Below, in pieces: positions 49,001 to 57,372 of a DNA stretch of 64,000 nucleotides. The stretch comes from Pseudoxanthomonas sp. J35 (GTDB lineage: Bacteria > Pseudomonadota > Gammaproteobacteria > Xanthomonadales > Xanthomonadaceae), in the NCBI RefSeq assembly GCF_000513995.1, contig NZ_AZVB01000002.1, positions 62,001 to 126,000 on the forward strand, in the 5' to 3' direction. The translations under genes were made by a program, and so were the position numbers. A model generated the notes under the pieces. That model had not been told where the DNA came from. It worked only from the letters and a program-made list of their open reading frames with translations, and ran no database searches. The stretch's first letter is position 1. Each line of letters starts with the position of its first letter.

Positions 49001-52000
49001 GGACCTCTTCCGGCTCCGCCAGCGTTTCCGCGGCGACGTACTCCGGCGCCGGGGTTTCGTCCGCCACGGCGGCGACCGGCCCGGCTTCCCAGGTGATGGA
49101 TTCGAACTCGATGGAGCCGGCCTCGGCCGCCTCCACGCCGGTCGCTTCGGCCGCGGCGTCCTGCGCGACCTCGACGGTGTCGACGCCGGCGGCTTCGACC
49201 GCCCCGGTTTCATCGCTGGACGCCAAGGCGGTCTCGATGCCGGCCAGGTCGATATCCGCCAGCGCCGGCTCGAATGCCTCGACCGGCGTTGCGGTGTCGG
49301 CATCTTCCGCCACGGAGGCCAGGTCGAAAGCCATCGCGCTGGCCTCTTCGACCGGCATGGTGGTATCGGCATCGGCAGTCGCCAGCGGCGCGCCCGGCAG
49401 CACGGCGGCAACCTCGTCCAGCTGGGCCGGATCGAAGTAGGTGCTCAGGTCGTCGACCGCGGTGAGGTCGTCGGCCACCGCCACCGGCTCTTCCATCGGC
49501 GCCTCGACGTCGGCCACCTGCGGCCAGCGCGCCTCGGGCAGCGAGTCGGCCAGGGTGCGCAGGCGCGCCGACAGCACGGCGAAGCTGGGGATGCGCGGCG
49601 ACTCGGCCTGCAGCGCGGCGACGCAGGTGCGGATCGCGGCGGCCATCGAGGCCAGCGCGTCGACCGCGTCGGCCGACGGCACGGCTGTGGCGGCCAGCGA
49701 ACGCTTGACGAAGGTTTCGGCCGGGTCGGTGACCGTGGTGATCTCCGGCACGTCGGTCATCGCGAACGCGCCGTTCATGGTGTGGATCGCGCGCAGCAGC
49801 GCGTCGGTGGCCGCGACCGGGGCCGGGCGAGCTTCCGCCAGCCACGCGTCGACGGTTTCCAGGTGCTGGGCGACCTCGGCCTCGAGGATCTCGCGCAGGA
49901 CGCTGTCGACCGACGCCGGCGTGCCCTCGTGCACCTGTTCGCTGGCCACAGCGGCCGGCGCGGCTTCGGCGGCCGCCTCGGCGGCCACCGGCGCGGCCGC
50001 GGCCGGCGCCGAGTAGAAGGCTTCCTCGCCGGCGGCGATGCGCTCGGCCACCGCCTCGATGGCGTGGATGTCGGCCTGGACGCTGGCCACGCCGCGCAGC
50101 GCGGCGTCGAACTGCGGCAGCGTGCCGCAGGCCAGCTGCACCATCGCCTGCACCGCCGGGCTCGGCGGACGGGTGCCGTCGAGCACGCGGTTGAGCATGC
50201 CCTCGATCTTCCAGCTGAACTCGCCCAGGGCGCGCGCGCCGACCAGGCGGCCGCTGCCCTTGAGGGTGTGGAACACGCGGCGGATCGGACGCAGGCGTTC
50301 CAGGTCGTCGGTCGCCTGCAGCCACTCCGGGACCATCCGCGCCAGGTTGCCGCGCTCTTCCTCGAACTCCTCGAGGAACACCTCGCGGATGTCGGCGTCG
50401 ATGTCCTCGGCTTCGTCGAAGCCGCCGAGCGTCGCGCCCGTGGGCGCGACCGGCGCGGCCGGGATTCCGGCGGCCGCAGCCGGCGCGACTTCCGCGACCG
50501 CCGGTTCCGCGGTGGCCGGGCCCGCCGGCAGCGGCGCGTCCAGGTGGGCCGCGGCCGTGGTGATCTCGGCGATCAGCGTGGTCGAATCGCCATCCACTTC
50601 GAGGCGGCTGTTGCTGGCCTCGAACACCTGGCCCAGGTGCACTTCCGGCTCGACCTTCATGCTCACGTTGAGCCAGGAGGGCTTCTCCTCCGCGGCCGGC
50701 GCCTGCGGCGCCGCATCGGCGGAGGCCGGCGCGTCGCCGGCCTCGGCGGCAACAGGATCGAAACTGGTCCATTGCGCCGCGACCGCGCCGGCATCCGGCG
50801 CCTGCACGGCAGCCGGCTCCACCGCCGGCAGGTCCACCTGCAGCGGCGGCAGCTCCAGCGCTTCCGGCTGCGGAGCGAGGCTGGCCGCCTCGGCGGCGAC
50901 CGGATCCCACGGAGACGCAGCGGCCGGCGCGACCGGCTCGGGTGCCGTTGCGGCGGGCACCGCGACCACGGCGGCCGGTTCGACCACCGGCGCGACCGGC
51001 CCGGGCTCGTCCGGCAGCGGCCAGTAATGCAGGCTTTCCAGGCTGCTGCGCGCGATCTCGAGGATCTCGTCGCGGTTCGGGCGACGGTCGCGCAGCGCTT
51101 CGAGGTAGTACTCGAGGCTGGCCATGGCATCGGCCAGGGTGTCGAGCTGGCGGCCGCTGGGCACACGGTGGCGCAGCAGCAGCTCGGTGCCGATGTAGCG
51201 GCGCACGCCTTCCAGGTAGTCGGCCGGCTGCGGCAGGTCGAGGATGCGCAGCGCACCGGAGACTTCGGACAGCAGGCGCGGCACGTCGGCCAGGCGCTCG
51301 TGCTCCCAGTTGGTCTCGATGAAGGCGACGAAGTGTTCGCGGGCGGCGGCGAAGTTGGCGATCGCCTCCTGCGCCAGCACCTCGAGGGTGCGCAACGTCT
51401 CGGCGGCGGCCGAGGCATCCTCGCGCGAGTCCTCGCCCGGCGCGCCCAGGCGCGAGACCTGGTCGTCCAGCGAAGCGTCGACGTAGAGCAGTGCGCCGGC
51501 GATGTCCAGCAGCGCGCTTTCGCTCGCCGGCTGTTCGCCGCGGACGATGGCATCGAGCGTGTCGCGCTGCTGCAGCACGACGTCGCGGGCCACGCCCAGG
51601 CCGAGCATGCCGAGGGTGTCGGCAACGTTGGCCAGGTCGCCGACCTGCGGCTGCAGCGCGCCCGGATCGCCGCCGGTGCGCAAGTGCAGGTCGAGCGCGT
51701 CCTTCACCCGCAGCAGCTCTTCCTTGACCACGGTGCCGACGGTGTTCAGCAGCTCGCGGTTGCGGCCGGAGAGGCTGCCGCGGGCGTGATCGAGTTCGGC
51801 TTCGGTCGGGGCCAGCGCGTCCAGGTCGAAGGCCTGGCGCAGCGCGTCCAGCGCCGGGTGCGTGGCGCGCGCCTGCGCGACCACGTACAGCAGCTGGCGG
51901 GTCGGTTCCTGGCTGGCCGCGCCCTGCGACGCGGTCAGCGCGGATTCGTCCTCGTAGGCCTGGCGCAGCGCGCGGGCGACGCCGGCGAAGGCCGAGCGCA

Positions 52001-52706
52001 GCGCGTCGGACGACGGCAGCGCGCCGTCGCGCAGCGCGTCGGCGGTCGAGGACACCACCCACAGCATGCGCCGGGTGGTGTCGTGGCGGGCGTTCTCCAG
52101 CAGCTCGCCGGCGGCCTGGGCCAGCGCCGCCGGATCGGCGGGACCGCCCTGCTCCGGCCAGGCCGCGAGCGCCTGCTCGAAGCGGGCCTGCGCGGCGGCG
52201 ACCTTGTCCTGGCGCTGGATCCACGGCAGCTGCGAAGCCTGCGGCACCTGCTCCGGCAGCGGCCGGGTCAGGTCGGGCGCGAACAGCACGCTCTCGTTGA
52301 GGCCGGCGGCCCCGCGCGCGGCGCGGATGTCGTTGAGCAGCGGCAGCAGCACGATCGGGATGTCGCGGTGGCCGTTCTGCAGGCGCTCCAGGTAGTCGGG
52401 CAGCAGCACGGTGCCGCGCATCAGCGTGGCGCAGGCCTCGTCGCGGTCGTTGGCCGCGCCCTGCTGCACCGCCTGGGCCAGCAGCTCCAGTTCCTCGGCC
52501 ACCATCGCCGGGGCGTACAGCTCGACCATGCGCAGCGTGCCCTGCACCTGGTGCAGGTAACCGGCACAGAAACGCATCCGGCTGGTATCGGCCGGATCCT
52601 CGACGAACGCCTCGATCTCGTTGCGCGCCTGGCGCAGCGTCTCGTCGAGCTCGGGCTTCACCCAGCCCAGCACGGCATGGCTCATCGCATCGCGAAGGGC
52701 GCTCAT
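46035..52706 (-). CDS. chpA: Chemotaxis hybrid histidine kinase ChpA
   Basis: 2223 aa. Start ATG at 52706 with GGAGG seven bases upstream. N-terminal ChpA/FimL-like part with LHQVQG (His about 52); Hpt domains with HTLKGSG (about 813), HTMNGAF (about 975) and HTLKGGA (about 1469); a long Ala/Glu/Val-rich linker (about 1140-1370). CheA-type dimerisation and kinase core follow (HMLRNSVAHGLE, about 1815; DDGRGLD), then a CheW-like domain (about 1960-2080) and a C-terminal receiver (LLDIEMPRMDG, Asp about 2149). It phosphorylates PilG and PilH to steer type IV pilus twitching and, in Pseudomonas, cAMP. Inner face of the membrane with PilJ and PilI. Confidence 0.96.
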   Translation of the reverse strand: MSALRDAMSHAVLGWVKPELDETLRQARNEIEAFVEDPADTSRMRFCAGYLHQVQGTLRMVELYAPAMVAEELELLAQAVQQGAANDRDEACATLMRGTVLLPDYLERLQNGHRDIPIVLLPLLNDIRAARGAAGLNESVLFAPDLTRPLPEQVPQASQLPWIQRQDKVAAAQARFEQALAAWPEQGGPADPAALAQAAGELLENARHDTTRRMLWVVSSTADALRDGALPSSDALRSAFAGVARALRQAYEDESALTASQGAASQEPTRQLLYVVAQARATHPALDALRQAFDLDALAPTEAELDHARGSLSGRNRELLNTVGTVVKEELLRVKDALDLHLRTGGDPGALQPQVGDLANVADTLGMLGLGVARDVVLQQRDTLDAIVRGEQPASESALLDIAGALLYVDASLDDQVSRLGAPGEDSREDASAAAETLRTLEVLAQEAIANFAAAREHFVAFIETNWEHERLADVPRLLSEVSGALRILDLPQPADYLEGVRRYIGTELLLRHRVPSGRQLDTLADAMASLEYYLEALRDRRPNRDEILEIARSSLESLHYWPLPDEPGPVAPVVEPAAVVAVPAATAPEPVAPAAASPWDPVAAEAASLAPQPEALELPPLQVDLPAVEPAAVQAPDAGAVAAQWTSFDPVAAEAGDAPASADAAPQAPAAEEKPSWLNVSMKVEPEVHLGQVFEASNSRLEVDGDSTTLIAEITTAAAHLDAPLPAGPATAEPAVAEVAPAAAAGIPAAPVAPTGATLGGFDEAEDIDADIREVFLEEFEEERGNLARMVPEWLQATDDLERLRPIRRVFHTLKGSGRLVGARALGEFSWKIEGMLNRVLDGTRPPSPAVQAMVQLACGTLPQFDAALRGVASVQADIHAIEAVAERIAAGEEAFYSAPAAAAPVAAEAAAEAAPAAVASEQVHEGTPASVDSVLREILEAEVAQHLETVDAWLAEARPAPVAATDALLRAIHTMNGAFAMTDVPEITTVTDPAETFVKRSLAATAVPSADAVDALASMAAAIRTCVAALQAESPRIPSFAVLSARLRTLADSLPEARWPQVADVEAPMEEPVAVADDLTAVDDLSTYFDPAQLDEVAAVLPGAPLATADADTTMPVEEASAMAFDLASVAEDADTATPVEAFEPALADIDLAGIETALASSDETGAVEAAGVDTVEVAQDAAAEATGVEAAEAGSIEFESITWEAGPVAAVADETPAPEYVAAETLAEPEEVQAEAVADAGLVAVDATQDMAEELAAGFEDEAEAAAVEPEAVEAAAAAEAVEVAGLETGFVELEAAEVVATGAVEAAEAVEGTGAADAIEAVEAVEAVEPAEAVEAVEAQPEAAGPGEAAEPVVADEVLAEAPAAEASAPVPESVEAATPAEAPAPAVELPALGEPVPVEAPLAMEDGVDADAPMLDFNELDRDLVDIFVEEGVDLLDHIDGLIQELRADTGARETIISLQRDLHTLKGGARMAGITTIGDLGHIIESLLEAAAEHRTELGRGDIQLLERGFDMLHRLLQQTRAHRATKMPQALIDQFEARLRGEPLPASVPAAAPAPAPAAPQSATPVAGAEAAEAKPSPVVPFPVRQPAAQKPLSAPLEDDRQHAATEEGLARAPQEQVRVRADLLDNLVNHAGEVAIYRSRLEQQLGAFRAAMAELDRTNARLRDQLRRLDLETEAQIVARYQREQDSADPTFDPLELDRFSTLQQLSRALNESAADLTGLQGVLDDLARQYDVLLQQQSRVSSELQDGLMSARMVPFDSIVPRLRRVVRQSAHDTGKQVQLRLDGTHGELDRNVLDRMVAPLEHMLRNSVAHGLETPADRRAAGKDEEGTITIALRHEGSEIVLQVSDDGRGLDRAAIRRRAEQRGLIRPGAELTDAELDSVIFESGFTTVEKASQLAGRGVGMDVVRNEVRQLGGSVDIRSTTGQGVTFTLRLPQTLAVTQAVFVQIGDTTYAVPVASVSGIGRISRERFEAGTGGYRYAGEEYALHDLGLLVGQGPAKAEGQPQVPLLLVRAGDLRAAVAIDQVIGNREIVVKPVGLQISSVPGIYGATITGDGRVVVILDVAPLVRRHLAQPERPAAQVDTQQQRHVPLVMVVDDSLTMRKVTGRVLERHNFEVVTARDGIEALERLEERVPDLMLLDIEMPRMDGYELATAMRADTRFRDVPIVMITSRTGEKHRQRAFEIGVQRYLGKPYQELDLMRNVYDLLGIARARG

Positions 52707-52782
52707 CGGCGTTCCTCCGGGCGGCATCCCTGCGTGCGCATGTTACGACCCGTCATTGGCTCTTTCCCCCGTCGCGCGCCAA

Positions 52783-54816
52783 TCAGGCCGGCAGCTTGAA
52801 GTCGGCCACCGAGCGACGCAGGTCCGCCGCCAGCTGAGCCAGGTGTCCGATCGAATCCGCCGTCTGACCCGCGCCCCGCGAGGTCTGGCCGGAGATCTGC
52901 CGCACCACTTCCATCGTCTTGGTGATGTCGGCGGCGGCGCCTGCCTGCTGCTGCGCCGCGACGGAGATGTTCTTGATGAGTTCGTTGAGGTCGTTCGACA
53001 CGCGCTCGATCTCGGTCAGCGCGGTACCGGCGTCCTCGGCCAGGCGGGCACCGGACACCACCTCGGCGGTGGTCTGCTCCATCGAGCTGACCGCCTCGTT
53101 GGTGTCGGCCTGGATCGCCTGGACCAGGCCTTCGATTCGCTTGGTCGCGTTGGAGGTGCGTTCCGCCAGTCGCTGCACTTCGTCCGCCACCACCGCGAAG
53201 CCGCGGCCCGTCTCGCCCGCCGCCGCGGCCTGCACGGCCGCGTTGAGCGCCAGGATGTTGGTCTGTTCGGAAATGTCGTTGATCAGTTCCACGATCGAGC
53301 CGATCTCCTGGGACGATTCGCCCAGGCGCTTGATGCGCTTGGAGGTCTCCTGGATCTGGTCGCGGATCTGGTCCATGCCCTGGATGGTCTCGCGCACCAC
53401 GCCGGCACCCTCGGCCGCGATGACCACCGAGCGCTGCGCCACTTCCGCCGATTCGGTGGAGTTGCGCGACACCTGTTCGATGCTCGCCGCGATTTCGTTG
53501 ATCCGCTCGGAGGCGGCGTTGATCTGCTCGGCCTGGTGGTTGGACGCCTCGGCCAGCTGCAGCGCGGTGGCCTGGGTCTCCTGCGACGAGGCCGCGACCT
53601 GCACCGAGGTCTCGGTGATCGTGGTCACCAGGTGGCGCAGCTCGTCCACGGCGTAGTTGATGGCGTCCGCGATCGCGCCGGTCATGTCCTCGGTCACCGA
53701 CGCCTTCACCGTCAGGTCGCCTTCACCCAGCGAGCTGATTTCGTCCAGCAGCCGCATGATCGCCTGCTGGTTGCGGCTGTTGAATTCCACCTGCGCCTGG
53801 TAGCGCTGTTCCTGTTCGCGCTGGCGGCTGCGCACGGTGGCGACGATGTAGAGGGTCAGCGACAGCAGGGCGATGAAGCCGGAGCCGGCGCCGATCCAGA
53901 AGTTCGGGAAGATGCGGGTGTCGCGCACCGAACCGAACGCCGCGAACGCGTCGAACAGCTTCTTGCTCGAATCCAGCATCCCGCCCGAACCGGCCACCAG
54001 GCTGGAGGCCGCGGCCTGCGCGGCGAACAGGTTGCGTGAGCTCGCCAGGATCGCGTCCAGGTCGGTGCGCATCTCGGCCCACAGCTTCTGCGACTGCTCC
54101 AGCGCGGCCAGCGCGGCGGCGTTGCGGACCGGGGCCACGCCCAGTTCCTCGTTGCCCTTGGTCAGGCCTTCGAGCACCTGGCCGAATACCACCGCGTCGC
54201 GCGCCAGCGCGTCGCCCGCGGAGGAGGCGCCGGGACCACCGGCGCGGATTTCGGTCACGCGGCGGGCCATGGTGCCCGCGACCACGACCTGCTGCAGCGC
54301 GCTGAACACCTGCGAGGCGGGCGCGCCGCCGGCGGTCATCGCGCGGACCACTTCGTTCAGCTGCGCCTGCAGCTGCGGGACGCGGCCGGTGAAGCGGTCG
54401 GCGTTGCCGGCCAGCGCCAGCACCGCCGGTTCGGAGGCGACGATCTGGTCGGCGTTCTCGCCCAGCGGGCGCCACACCTTGACCAGGTCGGCCAGCTGCC
54501 CGGACACGCCCGGCTCGGCGCCGAAGCGCGACTGCAACTCCTGCACCGTGGTCTCGACGCGGGTCTTGGTCTGGCGGAAATCCTTGAACGCCTCGGCGTT
54601 GCCGCCCACCGCGTCGCGACCCTGGTTGGCCAGCTGCTGCGACAGCACCTGCAGGTCGGCGGCGCCGGTGCTGGCGCCGGCCAGGCGGTTGCCCTGCCAG
54701 AGGCTCACGCCGGTGTTCAGGCCGAGGACGATGACCGAGAGGATGAGCAGCACCAGCCAGAAGCCGGTGCTGCCACCCGTGCGGCTGGCCTTGGAGGAGT
54801 CCGGAGTGGTGCTCAT
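52783..54816 (-). CDS. pilJ: Type IV pilus methyl-accepting chemoreceptor PilJ
   Basis: 677 aa, close to Pseudomonas PilJ (682). Helix 1 about 18-38, periplasmic helical region, helix 2 about 305-325, then a HAMP-like and signalling region. The hairpin tip ISEQTNILALNAAVQAAAAG and ADEVQRLAERTSNATKRIE are intact. Passes pilus- or ligand-derived signals to ChpA. Spacing: 39 bp after pilI, 76 bp before chpA. Confidence 0.96.
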   Translation of the reverse strand: MSTTPDSSKASRTGGSTGFWLVLLILSVIVLGLNTGVSLWQGNRLAGASTGAADLQVLSQQLANQGRDAVGGNAEAFKDFRQTKTRVETTVQELQSRFGAEPGVSGQLADLVKVWRPLGENADQIVASEPAVLALAGNADRFTGRVPQLQAQLNEVVRAMTAGGAPASQVFSALQQVVVAGTMARRVTEIRAGGPGASSAGDALARDAVVFGQVLEGLTKGNEELGVAPVRNAAALAALEQSQKLWAEMRTDLDAILASSRNLFAAQAAASSLVAGSGGMLDSSKKLFDAFAAFGSVRDTRIFPNFWIGAGSGFIALLSLTLYIVATVRSRQREQEQRYQAQVEFNSRNQQAIMRLLDEISSLGEGDLTVKASVTEDMTGAIADAINYAVDELRHLVTTITETSVQVAASSQETQATALQLAEASNHQAEQINAASERINEIAASIEQVSRNSTESAEVAQRSVVIAAEGAGVVRETIQGMDQIRDQIQETSKRIKRLGESSQEIGSIVELINDISEQTNILALNAAVQAAAAGETGRGFAVVADEVQRLAERTSNATKRIEGLVQAIQADTNEAVSSMEQTTAEVVSGARLAEDAGTALTEIERVSNDLNELIKNISVAAQQQAGAAADITKTMEVVRQISGQTSRGAGQTADSIGHLAQLAADLRRSVADFKLPA

Positions 54817-54855
54817 GCTTGCTCGACCTCGATGCGGTAAAGCCGGCCGCTGCGC

Positions 54856-55386
54856 TTACGCGGCGGCGTGGCGGAATTCGGGGGTGCGTGCCAGGCGTGA
54901 CAGCGAGAACACGCCCCAGTCGGCGTCGTCGCTGTGGAAGGCACGTTCGATGAAGTGCGCGTAGCGGCCCTGCGCCAGCGGCGCCGGGTCGATCGCCTGC
55001 TCCTCGCCGAAGCTGCGCTGGCCGTAGAGCTCGTCGATGGTCAGCGCCACGTCGCCACCCTGCTGGCGCATGACCAGCACGCGCTGGCCCTCGTGCAGCA
55101 CGGTGCGCTCGCCCTCCAGGAACAGCTTCAGGTCGACCACCGGGAACAGGTTGCCGCGCAGGTTGCCGATGCCCAGCAGCCACGGCTGCGCGCCGGGGAC
55201 GGGGGTCACCGGCGGCATCGACAGGATTTCGACCACCTCGCCGAACTGCGAGACCAGGCGGTGGTCGCCGATGCGGTAGCCCACGCCGCGCCACGTCTCC
55301 GGCCCGAGCTCGCGCGAGGGCAGCTGCACCGCATGGGCCAGGCTGCGCGATTCGTAGTCGGCGAGGATGTCGAACGGGGTACGCAT
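54856..55386 (-). CDS. pilI: CheW-like coupling protein PilI
   Basis: 176 aa. CheW fold with RGVGYRIGDHRLVSQFGEVVEIL and WLLGIGNLRGNLFPVVDLKLFL. Couples PilJ to ChpA. Its start lies 1 bp after the pilH stop. Confidence 0.95.
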   Translation of the reverse strand: MRTPFDILADYESRSLAHAVQLPSRELGPETWRGVGYRIGDHRLVSQFGEVVEILSMPPVTPVPGAQPWLLGIGNLRGNLFPVVDLKLFLEGERTVLHEGQRVLVMRQQGGDVALTIDELYGQRSFGEEQAIDPAPLAQGRYAHFIERAFHSDDADWGVFSLSRLARTPEFRHAAA

Positions 55387-55387
55387 G

Positions 55388-55753
55388 TCAGGCGGCTACC
55401 AGCTGTTTGATGCGCTCGAGGAGGTCTTCCTCGCGCGGCGGCTTGACCACGTAGTCGACCGCGCCCTGGCGCATGCCCCAGGCCCGGTCGGTTTCCATGC
55501 TCTTGGTGCTGACGATCAGCACCGGGATCTTGCTGGTCGCGTCGTCCCGGGTCAGCGCGCGCGTGGCCTGGAACCCGTTCATGCCAGGCAGGACCACGTC
55601 CATCAGGATCAGGTCCGGCAGCTGCTTGCGCGCCAGTTCCAGCCCGTCCTCGGCGTTGGTGGCGAGGAGCACCTGGTGCCCACCGCGCTGCAGCCACTGG
55701 GTGAAGACCGCCCTGTCGGTCGGCGAGTCCTCGATCAGCAGAATTCGAGCCAT
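55388..55753 (-). CDS. pilH: Twitching response regulator PilH
   Basis: 121 aa single receiver: ILLIEDSPTDRAV, phosphoacceptor in LILMDVVLPGMNG, Ser in VSTKS, Lys in VVKPPRE. Acts with PilG downstream of ChpA; in Pseudomonas it tunes PilT-linked retraction and reversal. 18 bp after pilG. Confidence 0.95.
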   Translation of the reverse strand: MARILLIEDSPTDRAVFTQWLQRGGHQVLLATNAEDGLELARKQLPDLILMDVVLPGMNGFQATRALTRDDATSKIPVLIVSTKSMETDRAWGMRQGAVDYVVKPPREEDLLERIKQLVAA

Positions 55754-55771
55754 GTTGTGCCTGCCCCCCGG

Positions 55772-56173
55772 TCAGGCGTTGACGTACGTTCGGATCGCGC
55801 CCAGCAGCTCTTCACGTGTGAATGGCTTGGTGAGGTACTGCTCGGAGCCGACGATCCGGCCGCGCGCCTTGTCGAAAAGGCCGTCCTTGGAGGACAGCAT
55901 GATCACTGGCGTCGACTTGAACTTCTGGTTGCCCTTGATCAGCGCGCAGGTCTGATACCCGTCGAGCCGCGGCATCATGATGTCGACGAAGATGATCTGC
56001 GGCTGCTGGTCGGCGATCTTTGCCAGGGCCTCGAAACCGTCGCTGGCGGTGACCACCTCGCAGCCTTCGCGCTTGAGCAGCGTCTCAGCCGTCCGCCGGA
56101 TGGTCTTGGAGTCATCGATCACCATGACCCGCAAGCCGCCCAATGCCCCGCCAGGGGCCGTGTTGTCAGTCAT
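55772..56173 (-). CDS. pilG: Twitching response regulator PilG
   Basis: 133 aa single receiver: VMVIDDSKTIRRTAETLLKREG, phosphoacceptor in IIFVDIMMPRLDGYQ, MLSSKDG, TKPFTREELL. First gene of the operon; AAGTAGG lies just before the ATG and a TTGACA promoter is at 56225-56255. Activates pilus extension through the PilB side. Confidence 0.96.
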   Translation of the reverse strand: MTDNTAPGGALGGLRVMVIDDSKTIRRTAETLLKREGCEVVTASDGFEALAKIADQQPQIIFVDIMMPRLDGYQTCALIKGNQKFKSTPVIMLSSKDGLFDKARGRIVGSEQYLTKPFTREELLGAIRTYVNA

Positions 56174-56224
56174 TACCTACTTCCCCATGCGCGCGGCGCT
56201 TCTGGTGGCGCCACTGCGAAGGTG

Positions 56225-56255
56225 TCTATATCCCAGTCCGGCAAAGGGCTGTCAA
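56225..56255 (-). promoter_or_regulatory. Promoter of the pilG-chpC operon
   Basis: Minus strand: perfect -35 TTGACA (56255-56250), 19-base spacer, TATAGA (56230-56225). The spacer is longer than ideal. Leader about 45 nt. I see no sigma-54 site in the gap. Confidence 0.55.
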
Positions 56256-56403
56256 GCCCGGCTTCTCCGCACTGGGATCGCCGCCCCCGGCGCGGGAGGG
56301 GCCTCCCGCGATTCTGTGGCGCAGTTCACATTTCCGCCCCGCCGGGCCCCGGGGCCGGATCGGCTAACATGCCCGGCCCACCCCAGCGTTTCCCGCCGAC
56401 CGC

Positions 56404-57372
56404 ATGGCAGCCCCCCTGGACGTGATCGTGGTGATGGACCCGATCGGGTCGATCAAGATCGCCAAGGACACCACCTTCGCCATGCTGCTGGAGGCCCAGC
56501 GGCGCGGCCACCGCCTGCACTACGTGCGCCCCGGCGGGCTGTCGCTGCGCGACGGCCGGGCCCTGGCCTGGGCCGCCCCGCTGAAGGTCCGCGACGACAA
56601 GGCCGGCTGGTACGAGCTGGGCGGGTTCGGCGAGCTGCCGTTCGGCCCCGGGCAGGTGGTGCTGATGCGCAAGGACCCGCCGTTCGACGGCGAGTACCTG
56701 TACGACACCCACATCCTGGACATCGCCAGGGCCGCCGGCGCCGAGGTGGTGAACGACCCGCAGGGCCTGCGCGACTTCAACGAGAAGCTGGCGGCGATGC
56801 TGTTCCCGCAGTGCTGCCCGCCGACCCGGATCAGCCGCGACGCGGCCGAGCTGAAGGCCTTCGCCAACGAGCACGGCAAGGTGGTGCTCAAGCCGCTGGA
56901 CGGCATGGGCGGGCGCTCGATCTTCCTCAGCCACGCCGGCGACCCCAACCTCAACGTGATCCTGGAGACGCTGACCGAGGGCGGCCGCAAGCTGGCCCTG
57001 GCCCAGCGCTACATCCCCGAGATCACCGCTGGCGACAAGCGCATCCTGCTGATCGACGGCGAACCGGTGGACTACTGCCTGGCGCGGATCCCGCAGGGGG
57101 ACGAGTTCCGCGGCAACCTCGCCGCCGGTGGCCGGGGCGAAGGCCGCCCGCTGGGCGAGCGCGACCGCTGGATCGCCGCCCAGGTCGGCCCGGAAATGCG
57201 CCGCCGCGGCATGCGCTTCGTCGGCCTGGACGTCATCGGGGATTACCTGACCGAGGTCAACGTCACCAGCCCCACCTGCGTGCGCGAGCTGGACGCGCAG
57301 TTCGGGCTGAACATCGCCGGCCTGCTGTTCGACGCGATCGAGGCCGGCCCACCGGGCGCCCGCCAGGCATGA
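56404..57372 (+). CDS. gshB: Glutathione synthetase
   Basis: 322 aa. ATP-grasp enzyme joining gamma-glutamylcysteine and glycine. VVMDPIGSIKIAKDTTFAMLLEAQRRGH at the N-terminus, MRKDPPFDGEYLYDTHILD, KPLDGMGGRSIF and GLDVIGDYLTEVNVTSPTC in the active site. Divergent from pilG, as in Pseudomonas. A TAACAT at 56365-56370 may be its -10. Stop overlaps the tonB-like start (ATGA). Confidence 0.97.
   Translation: MAAPLDVIVVMDPIGSIKIAKDTTFAMLLEAQRRGHRLHYVRPGGLSLRDGRALAWAAPLKVRDDKAGWYELGGFGELPFGPGQVVLMRKDPPFDGEYLYDTHILDIARAAGAEVVNDPQGLRDFNEKLAAMLFPQCCPPTRISRDAAELKAFANEHGKVVLKPLDGMGGRSIFLSHAGDPNLNVILETLTEGGRKLALAQRYIPEITAGDKRILLIDGEPVDYCLARIPQGDEFRGNLAAGGRGEGRPLGERDRWIAAQVGPEMRRRGMRFVGLDVIGDYLTEVNVTSPTCVRELDAQFGLNIAGLLFDAIEAGPPGARQA

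Noticed and set aside
45726-52799. An unbroken frame of more than 2300 codons on the plus strand opposite chpA
   Set aside because: It mirrors chpA codon by codon, is very rich in Arg, Gly, Gln and His, and has no domain. In high-GC DNA the antisense frame of a long gene is often free of stops.
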